Of a stretch of 64,000 bases of DNA, positions 25,601 through 40,600 are shown one piece after another. The notes under the pieces are model-generated. The model was not told the origin of the DNA. It ran no database searches and saw only the letters and a program-made list of their open reading frames with translations. Both the position numbers and the translations under genes were made by a program. This DNA is from Sinonovacula constricta. Its lineage: Eukaryota; Mollusca; Bivalvia; Cardiida; Solecurtidae. The stretch is taken from positions 30,716,856 through 30,780,855 of the forward strand of contig CM017571.1 of the NCBI GenBank assembly GCA_007844125.1. Direction: 5' to 3'. The stretch's first letter is position 1. Each line of letters begins with the position of its first letter.

Positions 25601-28600
25601 CAAGTGTAATTTTTTAGATATAGACTATGTATAACACCAACAAGATTGATGGGCATCCCCTCTGGAGCAAAGCTAGCTTGAACAATGAACATTTCATTTT
25701 ATAGTACCAAATATTTACAATGTTGAGCGATTTTCTTACTTGCTGTACCAAACTATATTTGTGTGCCACTTCTTTTTTTCAATGTTTTAAAAATGTATTA
25801 AAAATCTTAGCACACAAAGACAAAAGATTAACTGTGGAGTTTCATTAATAGCAGATGTAGGATTGTATCCACAGCAGAAAGTGAAGACAAAGAGCAGCAA
25901 GTAGGAAAATATTTCACCTAATTTAACATAGCTTTGTATTGCTTTAACTTTTAATAAAATAAAAGACAGATTTGTTGGGCTTTAGAGGTTTTAACTAGTA
26001 AAATTGATTTTTAACTAGAGAAATAATAATGAAATATTCAATAAATTATTCTATATCCAGCAAATGCCAATTCTTGCATGTATATGCTTGAATCAGGAAA
26101 TTCTGGCTTGAGCTGAAACTCTTTTACTTCGTATAATGTTTTGGAGGTGAGATTGTTGATCACTTACAGCAGGTATTGTGAAGCCGGCATTATCTTTCTT
26201 TGGTTGGTGAGCAAGGACACTAGCTAAAGTCACAGTTTGTTTCTTGCCCGCCACAGTCCCAGTCTGTGTATGTTGACTAGCCATGGCTTTATTCCGAGCA
26301 CTCTGCCTCTCATCCTCAGACAGGGCTGCTAGAATACTGGTGCGCCCACCTACTGGTTTGGGCTTCAGGCTGCCCATGGCACGTGGAAGAACCTGCACAC
26401 TGTTGTTATTAATAAGACTAGCGAGCAATGATGAAGAGTTACTACTGCTGCTGGTCTGTTTGGTGGTGTTACCACTACTAACACTAACACTACATGGTGT
26501 ATTTGACTGAAGTTGTGTAAGTATTTGAAATGTCTGTTGTTGCTGCTGCTGCTGTTGTTGCTGCTGTTGTTGTTGCTGTTGTTGCTGTTGCTGCTGCTGA
26601 GCTTGAAGTGATTTCGTGAGTTCTTCTAATATTGCTACAGCATCTTCACCTGAGTTCAATAACAAAGTTTTTAACTGGGAAATCTGACTAGGCTGAGCAT
26701 TTAACACAAATGTCTGACTTTGCTGCTGTTGTTGCTGCTGTTGTTGCTGCTTCTGTTGCTCCTGTTGTTGTTGCTGCTGCAATTGCTGCAGCTGCTTCTG
26801 CTGCTGTTGGAGCTGCTTCTGGTGCTGTTCTTGCTGCTGTTGCAGTTGTTTCTGTTGTTGTTCCTGCTGTTGCAGCTGCTTTTGTTGCTGCTCCTGATGC
26901 TGCTTCTGCTGAAACAGCTGTAACTGGTTGAAGATAAAATTGTCTGTATCTACCAGCATATCTGAGCCCTGACTAGGTGATGCTACAGGTGTGTTGTCGT
27001 ACATGGCCATGTGTTGGCTGGAGGGTGTCTGCAAGGAGGGGATCATAATTGGGGAGTCCGGCTCCACATTCTGGGGTGACGGAGACGCCAGGTCAACATC
27101 CATAGGATTAAGTCGTGATGACCCTGATGCTGAGTTCTGAAACATGTAGGGACAGAATTTATGTCAAGACTAAACCACTAACTGTGTCATAATGATACTT
27201 TGCTGTCAACTTTATAAACCAAATACTGAGCTAAGATATGCCGAATCTCAAGTCATTTGGTCAGTTGGCTTAAACATAGACTGCCCCTTTGTATTTTTCA
27301 TGATTGTATAATTAAAATTAGTATTCTATTTACAAGCTTTATATTTTGTGGCTTTCCCTTTAGAAATAGGATGCTCATGTATATGTCCAAAGAAATAATA
27401 CAAATATATTACATGGAAAATAAGTATACTTTAGTTTACGTCAATTAATAAGGATAGTAACAATTCATATTTTTAAATATATGTTTCTTACTAAATTTTT
27501 TGTAAACACAAACTTACTCAACATGCAAAGGTCATTACAGTCGAAGTGGTACACCCCATGCTAATGCTCAAGCAAATATATATCAGAAGATTCACAAATG
27601 GTTTGTCTAGTATCAGGATAAGGCGACTCAATGCTGTATCATGCCAGATATTCATGGCATGCTATACACAGTAAGGCAGCAATTTATCTGCATAAAATGA
27701 ACATAGTTTTTAAATAAACGAATGATTGTGGGCAATAAACCTTACCTGAAGGAGTGTAAGGATATTGGAATTGGAGGACTTGGAACCATTCAGGAGATCT
27801 GCAACAAACCATCGGAAGTCAGTTAATACAGAATATAAACAATATCATTGATTTTTAAAAATTTAACATATCAATATAATCATCCTGTGTAAATGTAACA
27901 AGGTTTACAAAGAAAACAGAATGTACTGTTAAATAAGTAAGAAACTTCAAAACAAATTATATACTAAATTAGTTAGTCCAAAAGCAGATTATGAGTGGTA
28001 CATTTGTGAAAATGGGAACGCTATTTATATTTTCAGACCAATGACTGGCAAAAAAAATAATTTGTTTACAAATAAGTCACATGGGAGGATTCCCTGCATG
28101 TTCCAATTGGGTGCAAAAAATGGTTACATATCAGAAAAGTCGGTGCTACTGCTGCAACCACTTGTACAATGACAACATCTAGTACGACATTACCATCAAT
28201 TTCCATCTGGAAGTGTGAAGTCTTGCTGATAGGGGAGGTGAAGTTCTCAAGCTCCATGAAATCATCCAAGTTGGGCTGCAGCTGTAACAGGCCTGGTTGT
28301 ATCAGATCTGCGTACCCAAACCCTGCTGCAATGAGACAGATAAACTTACAGGATTTGTAATGATGTTGATAAAGATTCTACCTCTACTATTTTGACATGT
28401 AAGTAAAACACGATACCCCTACTGGCTATGGTTCTTTACTATTACAATAGCCATATTCACATTTACATATGCAACATCTAAATCATGTTTTTAATGGCTA
28501 AAAAAAAAACAACTTAAATTTTAATTTTTGTTGAAGTTTTTGAGGAAGTTTGGATGAATTTTCAGCGAGTGGTTATAGATGTCATTTAAAAAATGTTGAC

Positions 28601-31600
28601 GAATGTGTGACATCGGATGCCAGATGGTTGGTGACCAAAATAACTCAACTTGAGATGCTCAGGTAAGCTAAAAACTCTTTATTTTTTTATTGTAGCCTAT
28701 AAAGCCTATATCTCGAGCATTTTAGCATAAGGAACTTATATGTGAAATACTACAGCATCTATAGCTTGTATCCAGAGCATGTAGCCTTGAAAACTTATAA
28801 ATAGAACAAGGAAGAAAAATATATATGGAGCATGGTAGCCTTCAAAACTTAGATATGGAGTATGGCAGTCTTGAAAATCTATATATGGAGCATGGTAGCC
28901 CTGAAAACCTATACATGGAGCATGGTTGCCTTGAAAACCGATATGAAAGCCTAGATATAGAGCATGTTAGCCTTGAAAAAATATATATAGCAAAGAAAAA
29001 CTCTATATGAAGCAAAGAAGCCTTGAAAACCGATATATGGAGCATGGAAACCTTGAAAATATATATCTGGACCATTGTAGGCAACAGTAAACTCACTCAT
29101 CTCTCGTGGGTTAGGGAAGGCGAAGGGCTGGTTGCTGAGGTTGGCAAACAGGCTGTCAGAGAGGTCCATCATATCCTGAAAGTCACGCGAGCTCAATGCC
29201 AGGTCTGTCCGGGACGTCTGCTGTTGTCGTGGGAACTGCTGCACTTCTGCCACCCTCTGTAGCAACTCAAGGTGTGTGGAGTCCTGTGTAATAGGCAACA
29301 TAATACATTACATATTAAACAATAATACAAAATATGCGAATAAATAAAATTACATGGATAAATGTAAAAACTTAAGTTTCCGTTGTATATGTCTAAACAG
29401 ACATCGACACAAACATTTTTTAAATGATTCAATTTCTTTAATTTGCATTGAAACCTCAAATTTTAAACTAAATGTACCTTTTTATGACTTTATTTTTAGG
29501 GGTTTGACAATAAACAAAACAATGTGTTTAATATTCTGAAGACTCCCCAAGAGTAAAATTATCATAAATGAACAGAAGTAACTAAAAAGAGTACAAATAT
29601 TATGATGTCAAGAGCTTAACAGTTTTCACAATTGACATGACATGTAAAAAAAAAACTAATGCTGAAAAGATTTTCACAAAATTGTGACAATATGTTATTA
29701 AACTTTCATTTTGTGTGCCTTTTGAACTAAATTAGTTCCTTTTGGTCATTGATAACTGAATGTTTACTAATGTTTACAAGAACTCTACTGTAACAGTGGG
29801 CTCCACTTTTCTAAGTTTCGGACCTTGACAAAAAAAGTAAAACAAAGTGATTGCCAATGAGGTCGCACGTATCATGACAATAGCACTACTTTCTTGAAAG
29901 GTAGAGCTAAAAATATTACATATTAAAATGCCCTGATGTCACAGCCATTTTTCTATACATCTGCAAAATATCCTCCATCGATCATTTTTAACTCATTAAT
30001 TTTACAATGAGTAGACAAGGTACTTTATAGACCATTTAGAGATCCACTACAACACAATCAGTACCTCATCATCCATGAGAAAGTGTCGGTCCACATGTTT
30101 GTGTTTCTGCTGTAACATCGAGAAGCGCCGCCAGCACTTGTACTCCTTGGTGATGGTGTCCAGACGACGCTTCCAGTACGTTCCTTCCAGTACCACTGCC
30201 TGGGAATAGAATACAAAATTTCATCTATATTTTCTTTTTATTTATTTTGGATATTTTTTGGACACAATTATGGTCATATCATTGGAGACATCCAGCTACC
30301 GTATTTACTCAGCCAGAGTAAAAACGGGTCCTAAAATTGCCTTGAAAAGTCTATTGGACAAAAAAATAAAATAATAATATACAATGGGGAGCCAATTAAG
30401 GTCAGAGCCTATAGACAGATACATCAACAAACCGGTATACAATGGACTGTGTGTTTCCATACGAAAAGTGATGTAATAATGTAATATGTTTATAATAATC
30501 AGCCCATATCTGGAATATATATACTAAGTTCAAAATATCATATAATATTATTATAAAACTAACTATTTTTTAAAACATCTAATCAATGTGTTCAAATTTG
30601 TCATCTGTTATCCGAAATTACCACTCAATTGTGAACTGGCTAATAGGGCTGTCGCGGTATACCGGTATATTACGATACCGGGTTAAGTCAATACAGTAAC
30701 GCGATACACAATGAACATACCAGTTTTTTACGATATTTTGTAAACTTTGGTTGCCGCCCTCATTTTGTGCATCTTAAGTTAATGATGCTCGTGTTAATGA
30801 AAAGCGATTGCTAATACGCAACTGAAAATGTAGTCTGATGTCAAATACATGTTAGTAGAATTCATTCTAAACCGCTCGGAAAATGTGTCGCACTCGATTT
30901 GCACTTGTGGTATTTTTTTCAATTAGAGTTTTAAACTTGGTTTTGAATTTTGATTTGACAAATTCATTCATGGATTTAACAAAAATGAATGTTGCATGGA
31001 AGCATGCATCTTATTTGATTTAAAATGTACTACAAGTAGACAGACTGTTATAGGCCAGTACGTTTTAAGAATACTTAGAACATTATCATTACCTTTTCTT
31101 CAGCAATTTAATCGAACACGACCATTGCAAATTGTAAACAATATGGCTGAGCCGATAGATTTTTCTAAAGAACACCGAGTTAAAACACAAAAATCTATTG
31201 TGTACTTCACTTCTAGGTCAATGATGACAGATTAACAATGAAAATTGTTTAAGGTGTGACAATTTGTTGACATTTTAATGCACATGTGAGATACGGTGGC
31301 GGTACAACCAACCTAAACACTTTCGTGAATCGTCATCACCTGAATTCACTGGGTGCAAGGTACTACACTGTCATGATTTTTGGCAGTTAATTGTACTTAC
31401 TTTGCTACCTTTTAGTCCTATTACTTCCTGTTTCTGGTGTTACCTGTTACAAAGCTCATAAAAGCTATGTCATGTTACACACAGGCATTTGTTGTTCATT
31501 CTGCTCATTGTAACTAGTTGAAATAGTTTACAATAGTTTGATCAAAAAAGGCAAAAGATTGTGGTACATATTGCAATACACAAAACAGATATCACGGAAG

Positions 31601-34600
31601 TGGGATGAAACTGACACAATACACAAGATCATAAGTGACAAATGAGAGCTTGCTAGTGATTTGGGGTTTTGCTAATTAGCCAACTATAGGAGAGACACTT
31701 CATAATGATTTTTCTGCTTTTGAGATTTGATTGGCTGAGGGATTATGTTATGTTAATTAAAATGGGTGGATTTAAAAACAGGATGAAAGGTAACACTCAA
31801 CTGTAGTGCTAGGTAAAGCTGTGTAGATCACGCTTGGTGCGAGAAGGTTGACACGTGTTTGACCTGGGAATATGGCTTCTTTACACATAAATTATCGGCA
31901 CAAAGGGTGCGGGGAATATATATTTAAAATGTTGGAAGTCATTTAACATTTTACAAAATTAGCTACAAATAGCTTAATTGTATTGGCAATTAACTATATC
32001 GTAGAAAATTTAGAGAAAAGCCATCACAGTTGAGTTGGCGATGTGACTCAGAGCACAATGAATAAGCTGAGATTATATAAGACGGACCTCATTATCGTCA
32101 ATGCTTACTAGATTTTAATACTAAAGTGTTGACAAAATCATTGTCACATGTAACACTACGAAAATTATTACTCGCTCTTCCTCCAGCATTATGATAATAA
32201 CAATATTTGGACTGTCAGTGTTCGATCTTAAGATTAGCTCTGTCTTCTTTTCATTTTGATCGTGTACTGCTTTATGAACGTACAGACAAAAACCACAGTA
32301 AACATCTGTTACCAATTTCAGTATCACGATGAGGCTAACTCACAAAGGAGTCTATTGTACAATTTGACTGGTTTGGATAACGTCCAATATTTTGGCATTA
32401 AGAACTATTTTTTAACGAAATCCATTCAGCTGAAAGTAAACGTAGGCCCACATTAGTGGGGAAATGTGATAAAGAAACAGTTTGGCAACAAGCTTCAATG
32501 TGCGAACAGTAATCTTTGTTAGGAATGATATGCATACAATTATTGAAGTGGAATTGAATATATTTGTCTTTTTCCACAGACAATATGCACTCAAAGCATT
32601 TTAGCATAAAACCATTGTTTGGTTACCGGGTACACGAGCGTGGTCAGGTGAGGTTAATAGATGAGTACAACAGCCTAACGCTGCACCAGCAATGGACTTC
32701 AAACCACATTAATCCCTTGTATGTACTTCAACTTAATGTTTATTCACCAACCAAACTGATGGACATGAGGATGGTGAATAATCATGTATTCAAGTAACTC
32801 AGTCCGAAAAAGTGTGGGACACCCTTGGTGTATTGGTAGAGTTCCTGACTTTTAACTCTTCTGACCTTCTATCACATAGATTCGAGTCCTTTTTGGGGTG
32901 AAGGACTTAATGTGGGAAGGTAGTCCAACTGACCTGTGGTCTGACGGTGGTTCTACCCAGGCATTTGTTTGGGGTCTGGACGTCACTATAATCATCATAA
33001 CTGGATGCTTATTGCTATGATGTATTTCAAAAACAAACAAAAGCCAGAAAAGAGTTATTTTCACAGTCAATATTTCACTGATAAATCCTAAAATTTCACT
33101 GCATGGCATAATATAACCATTTTTTTTATTTAGGTTAGAATAACTTATTCAATAAAGAATAATTTATACAGACAGGATAGAATAGTCCTTTTTGCTTATT
33201 TAGGCCTATTGATACAATTTTGATCATTGTGCCAACCTATTGCATGCTTACTTGGTTAAGTTTACCAACTTTAAGAGTACATCACACTAATATACAATTA
33301 TGGTTATAAGTCAGCCCGAAAACATCACATGAAAGCTTTCCATGGAAAAGTAAATTTATTTGGCCTACATTTCAGCATTTTCTAGAAAAAAAAACAGTAA
33401 TAAGATAAGAAGTGATTGAAGAACCCATTGATTACAAACCTCTGGTCTGGTGTGTAATTCATCTCCACGAAGTGGTGTTGTAAACTGGATCACATGGGGC
33501 TTCATCCCATAGATGTCTAAAAAATACACATAAACTAACTCATTAAAGTTGTGTAAAATCAACAAAATCTTCCAACCAATTATTAATTAAACAGAAGAGA
33601 AAACAATAAGAGATCAATTAAAATAAACCATTTAACAATAAGCGAGTAGTAAGAGATGCTTAACACAATTGTTTTGCTTACAAAACAGCTTTCCCAACTC
33701 AAAGAACTATTAATTGAATGTATGATATAAGTTTGACAGTACTTGCACCCTAAACTTAAACCTGCATGTACACTCATCAAATTTCTTAAGTATTAGTTTT
33801 ATACTACCTGCCTGCAGAACTGTAACGAGAATGTATATGCATCCCCACTTTATGAGTTTAATGTGGGACATATTTCTTCACAAAATTCAATATAAAAATG
33901 ATTTTCTCATTAGGTATGATCACTAGAAAGACAAGTAGTAAGTTTCATTTCAATTCATGACTGGTTATTTAAATATAAGTTTGACAATACTTGTTTGATA
34001 GGCCGATTGCAGACAAAATTTCACCCAAAGCAGTATGCCTACTGGGAACTGTCTGATCTGGATCTGCATTATTAGCTCATGAGTCTCTAGCAATATAGCC
34101 AAGCACCTTTAATAGTCAATTTACAATTAAATAATTTAGTCTGATATAAAGCCAGCTAAGGGTTGACAGCCAAACTGACAAGTAACGTTTTAGATTTTAG
34201 CTAACAACTCTATGCGAATTTAACTTCTCATATTGCTAGAGACTCAGCAGCAAAGAGTGCTGATCCTGATCAGACAGCTCTCAGTGGAAGTGGGCTGATC
34301 TTTGTTAACCCTATTTGCCTAAGTCTGACCAATTTACGTTTGTTTATTGGGTTTATCACCCTATCACAGTATTTCATTTATCTGGAGATGGTGTTCACTT
34401 TAAGCTGATGTAGTGCTGCCTTCACTGTGTATAGCATGCCATGAACACATTGCATGATACCACACCCAGTCACATTATCCTGACACCGAGACAATCAGTC
34501 GTGGAACTATCCTTATATTTGCTTGTGCAATAACAAGGGAGCTATACCACTACCATTTTAAACAACTTTTGTATGTCACAGCCTGGGATCGAGCTGGAGC

Positions 34601-37600
34601 CTCCAGTTCGTGGAGCTGATGTTCAACATCATTTTTTAATTTTTATGTTGGCTAAAAGTAAGAATACAAACACTTACACTGCATGTGCCATTCTCTCCAT
34701 ATGGCATTGTTAAGTCGTATCTTTTCTTGTACTTTCAGGTGCATGCCACGAAACTGCTTCCATTTTGGAGATGTGATCTTCCCACTACAAAAAGCAAAAT
34801 AAAAGGTATAGAACTACACTTTTATCTAATAAAATAATCTCATATATTACCATTCAACTTTTATTGGATGTCAACTGTAATTCTTGACTATATAAACTAT
34901 TATGCAAATTAGGTTATGAATAGAATAATGATAAACCACTTACACACTCTCTCCCTAACACCCAGCTACATACTGTAAGTGATGCAGTAAGATTTCAGTT
35001 TGTTAATTCTAGTATCATTTTTCTGCGGAGAACATGATTTTGCAACATTATCACATAAAATTTCAAAATATTGCATATAAATTGCTCCTGATGCCATGCA
35101 TGCATGTATTTGCTGTTGTAACATCAACCTTGATTGGCTTGCTTGCAAGCACTTACTGCGGGAATGTAGTTCTGGACCAATTGTATTGATTGATATAACC
35201 AATGATGTTTAAAAAACATATAATTATTTTAAGCTTTTAGCAATAAACCGTCACATGAGATCTGTTAAAGGTTAGTTGTTCAAAAGTTCAGTTAAAATTA
35301 ATCACAGGAATGTGACCGTGTTCAGGGTTAAGGAACTGGATCCATTGTTCAGAGGCTTAAATTTTCTATGTCTCCTTAAATTTGAAAATGTCCCCTTTTT
35401 TATACTTGCCAGAACACTGTCCCCTAGTTTCAAAATTCTTGGCAGAACACTGCAGTATGTTCTAGTACATACTAGTACAGGTAATACATACCGGTAATTG
35501 GTAGATTTGTTTAGGCATCAACTTAGCATTTTATGATGCAACTATTTTATTGGCTATGGTGTAAATATAATCATTGGGTATTAATAAGTGAACTTAGTAT
35601 ACATTAGAACTGATGAGAAGGTAAGAAACAAGAGGGCCCTGATGGGATCGCTCACCTGATAACACAAGCTATTAGTAGGCTCAAATCTAGCAACAAGTAA
35701 TTAAGAGTTATTTACTTTAGAAATCTTTGGTGAAGACTGGACCATTAGTGTGGCCACTGGGTTGATAACATTTTCTAGAATTTTACCAAGTAACCTACTT
35801 AATCTACATGACTCACTTCAAAACATATGTAAGATTTCGCAAACATGCTGGCCAATTTTGGTGAAGACTGGGCTATAAATAGGGCCTCTGGTGTGTTCAC
35901 AAGCTTTTGCTGAGATTTGACATAAAGTCCTACTTTTTGACCACACATGACCCAAAAATGAATTCATTCAAGATTTCACGCAGACAAACATTCTGATCAA
36001 GTTTGGTGAAGATTGGGCGATAAATGTGGTCTCTAGTGTGTTCACAAGCTTTTCTAAGATATGACCCTCTGACCTACTTATTGACCACACATGACCCAGT
36101 TATCAACTTGTTTAAGATTTCATGCAGACAAACATTCTGATCAAGTTTTGTGATGATTGGGCCATAAATGGGGCCTCTAGTGTGTTCACAAGCTTTTTCT
36201 AAGATTTGACTTAGTGACCTACTTTTTTACCCCACATTACCCGATAATGAACTCATCCAAGACTTCATTCAGACAAACATTCTGATCAAGTTTGGCCTAT
36301 ATATGTGGCCTCTAGTGTGTTCACAAGCTTTTAATAAGATTTGACCTAGTGACCTACTTTTTTACCCCATGTGACCCAATAATAAAATCATCCAAGATTT
36401 CATGCAGACAATCATTCTGATCAAGTTTGGTGAAGATTGGACTATAAATGTGGTCTCTAGTGTGTTCACAAGCTTTTCTAAGATTTGACCTACTTACCTA
36501 CTTTTTGACCCCACGTGACCCAGTTATGAACTCATCCAAGACTTCATGCAGACAAACATTCTGATAAAGTTTAGTGAAGATTGGGCAACAAATGTGGTCT
36601 CTAGTATGTTAACGGGCTTAAAATGTGACCTAGTGACCTACTTTTTGACCTCCCATGACCCAACAATGAACTCATCCAAGATTTCATGGAGACAAACATT
36701 CTGACCAAGTTTGATGAATATTGGCCTATCAACATGGCCTCTAGTGTGTTCACAAGCTTTTTCTAAGATTTGACCTAGTGACCTACTTTTTGACCCCACG
36801 TGATACAGTTACAAACTCATCCAAAATTTCATGCAGACAAACATTCTGACCAAGTTCGTTGAAGATTGGGCTATAAATGTGGTATAGTGTGTTCACAAGT
36901 TTTTCCTAAAATTTGACCTAGTGACCTACTTTTTGACCCCAGGGGACCCAATAATGAACTCATCCAAGATTTCATGCAGGCTAACATTCTGCCTAAGTTT
37001 GATAAAGATCGGATAAAAACTGTGGCCTGTAGCGTGTTCACAAGCTAAAATGTTGACGACGGACGATGAATGACGGACATCTGACGTGGACGAATCGGTA
37101 TCACAAAAGCTTCCCGTTGAGCAAGTTGTGCTCAGGTGAGCTAATAATAACTATAACCAGACTATTGTAATGTATGGTTTGTATATTATATCATTGTTCA
37201 TTCTTACAATGTTGAAATCATGACCATCAATTGGTCATGGTCAATTGATGTTGATGTTTCATTGTTATGTAGCCATTGTTCATTCTGTTTGATTTGGTGT
37301 CGACTATTAAGGCATTCATTTTGGGCAATCAGCTGGCTTAATAAGTAATGTGTGGCTGCTTGATTGGAACAATCGCTGCTCTGATAATTGATGGACATTG
37401 CTGAGTTAAAGGTGTGTGGGTGCTTGATTAGAAAAATTGCAGCTCTGATAATTGTTGGCAGTGTATGCGAAAGTCCATCGGACCTCGGACAAAACAGATA
37501 ATAATAGATGAGGACTGAAAAACCACCTGGAATTCCGGTCCATATGACTGATAAAAATCTCAGGAAACAAAAAACGACAACATACAAACTTAGCTATGCG

Positions 37601-40600
37601 ATAATTTTCAACTACAGCAATGAAAATTTTAACCTAGCTTGCCGACAACAGACACCTTGTGAACTTCATCCCCTGTCAATTCATCCTCATCACATTTTTT
37701 TGTTTATTTGACCTTAAACTATGCGCCTTGTTTCTATTTTTTATTGAGTACTGTCGGAACCATTTGATTGTTTCCAAAACACTATGTTTCTCACCATTCG
37801 CAACATCTCGTCTTTTTCCGGATATACTCGTTTTTGCTACACATATTTTGATTAGGTAATTGTTTTTGTCCGCACGCTTTGCTGACGTAAAATAAACTCA
37901 TTTCTGTTTCGCCGCTTCATTTTACACAAAATACTAGTAAACTAGTAACAAGCCAACCTTCGTAACGTTCGCAGGATCTGTCAACAAAGATGAAGAACAT
38001 AGTTCCAACCAAAAGCAAAGTGAGTATGTTCATTGTTATGTATGTCTAAAAACAAAACAAACAAATAAAAATTCAAATATTGTAAAAATTGTTATTTTTA
38101 ATGCTTCTATTCGTTTTCTCCTTATCTATTCCGGGCCTGTACATTTTAGCCCGGACCTGTAACATCTGACATGTAACAGGTCCTCATGTCCCATAATGTT
38201 TTGTGACTTTCGCATAGACCGTGATGGGAAATTTTGAAAATAAAGATCCTGCGGTGACACCTATAAGTAAGTTCGTTTAATTACACTTTTGTTGATCATT
38301 AATAAATAGGTAGTTATTTTGGCGTAATTACATTGTACACATAAATAAAATTGATTGTACTATTGAGTAATTATTTGGGGTATATAAGCTTCTAAAAAAC
38401 AGGTTATTTTAAGTTAGGATAAGGCATCCTAACAAATCGTCTGATTGCAATTAATTCAAAGTTAAATGTGGAATGTCTTCCAAACATAAAGTTTGTCTGA
38501 TGCACCCAGATCTTTTCAATATGTGTGGAAAGCAAACTTAAACTGGCTAGAATGTAATTCAGAAAATTAAGAAATGAACTGCCAACTTTGTAAAAGTAAC
38601 AGAAAACGAAACGCATTTACTACAGGGTGCACTGTAATGAAGAGAGATGCTGTAGCAAAACATGCATGATCAAAAGGTATAGCTTAAAAAGTGCTTTTGC
38701 TAAAAAAGTAGCATTATAAGTTACAATTTCTTCAAAAGATTAAAGCAACTGTTCTTGTGTACATTCATAGAAGATGGCTATTTACAGAATTATTTAATGT
38801 AAAGTGAACTAAACCATTTCTGATCTCATGTGCTTTTAATTTCAGATCAAATTGAGTGTTCTGAGACAGAGAATGGAAATAGTACAATAGTTTGTCCAGG
38901 CCGGGATTTGAACCCGAGACCTCCCGATCTGCTAATCGACGCTCTACCACTTGAGCCGTTGTGGCCGGTTTAAGCAAGTCGGGCATCAGAATTCCATAAG
39001 CTTACATGTATATTTATTTCAACTGTATTTAATTGTTACTTATTGTACTTACAATTTGTATTTCAGGTTACAAGGCATCTTACAGTACACAGTACTGAAC
39101 ACATTTTTTCCCTCATAAAATTTCAGGGCTTTTCTTTACTTAAGGTATAGAGATAAAGATTAATAAAGAGAGTGGAGAGTTTTCACTCACAAATAAAAAA
39201 AATGTGTCAAACAATACTGTCAACTTTAAATTTAATCTTTCAACAATTACTTTTGAATTTCTGCCACAAATGTGAACCACACATGTTTTTGTTGACAAAG
39301 TGTGACCTCCACTTCAAGGCAGTATCAGACACGTTTCCATCAGAAAATACCTGTAATGATACAGATGACTGTTTTTGTGGGTGTTCAGCCAATATTTTTT
39401 GCCTTGTGCCTATTATTGTTTTATGTTGAGAAAATTCTTGTTTCTATTTGTAAGACACTCAACTGGAATTGTCATCTACTTCCCACCTATGTATTATAGT
39501 AACCCCTACTACAGAATTTTAAGTATAAATGGCCAGTGACTCTGATGAAAAAGCATGTTTCTGCTTCAAGGGATTTTATGAATAATGTAACGCAATTTCT
39601 CACTTATAAGACTATTTGCTTATAAGACTGGCCCCCTACTTCACCGGAGAGATTGCTGGTTACTCTTCGACCCTCTTTTATAACGAGGCGAAAATATTAA
39701 CAGGAGCGTTGACCTGTCTTGCTGTCTCAATAAAAAGGTTAATTGGAAAACAGTGGTTGTAATGTTCATATGTTGCGGGATGTATTTAGTCTCAGCTGCA
39801 CAAACATCCTGTAGCCTGTGGTGACATGACATTAAGTTCTTTGATCTACGTCACCAAGTCTGGTATGACATTACACAATATATCAGGGAAAAGTGCACTG
39901 TCTTTGTGTACATGCCTCCAATCAATAATTTAAGAGAAATGTAATCGGCAGCAGCTTATAAAAACACAACGTTCACACCTTCACTGTCAAACTGCTCCGA
40001 CCTATATCACCTTGACAACAGCTTATCTCAGATTCAGCAAACTTGACCTGTGTAATGAGGCAAGTCTGCACAGAAACACCAACTAAATTACAACTTGGTG
40101 TATCTGGCAGACTGCAGTTGAAAGTTTCTTTCAGTGTTAACTAACAGATAATAAGCTGTGCTTCATGCAGAACAAAGGGAAATGTATGTGAGACAGTTAA
40201 TCGTCGACTTATATAATTTAAAGGCCAATTAAGGTAAAGTATCGGCCGTCCATAATGACTGCATGTTGGGTTATTGCATAACAGCTTACAAGTTAATGCG
40301 GCATGTTTTCGCACCTAATTAACTTGAAAACTTTTTGCCAGGTCACTAGATCCCGCCTTTAAGATGAGCCCCACACTTTGAACATGAAATTCTAAGGAAA
40401 AATACTGTCTTATAAGTGAGAAAATATGGTAACATTCACTCAGTGTAAATCATGCTTTTTGGTGTTATATCTTGTAGGCAAACCTTTCAAGTAACTCGTA
40501 CTCTATTTCCTTTTTGGATTTAATTTTGTTACAAAGAGCATGTCATGGTGTTAACTTTTATATTTTGGTTATAGTTTTAATAATAATGTTTAATATTTAA

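Noticed and set aside
26710..26931. Plus-strand poly-leucine and poly-alanine/valine open frames
   Set aside because: Shadows of the CAG/CAA glutamine codons of Mondo exon 8.
30645..30720. TAGGGCTGTCGCGGTATACC as the left end of a hAT-type transposon
   Set aside because: No matching inverted right end was found within the next few kilobases, and no transposase frame.
32256..32797. Two plus-strand open frames that at first looked like fragments of a secreted or adhesion protein
   Set aside because: No motif held up, the frames are not joined by credible splice sites, and they lie in Mondo intron 3.
38896..38969. A functional tRNA gene
   Set aside because: A and B boxes are good, but the acceptor stem does not pair well and the same head begins a longer SINE at 15959-16223.
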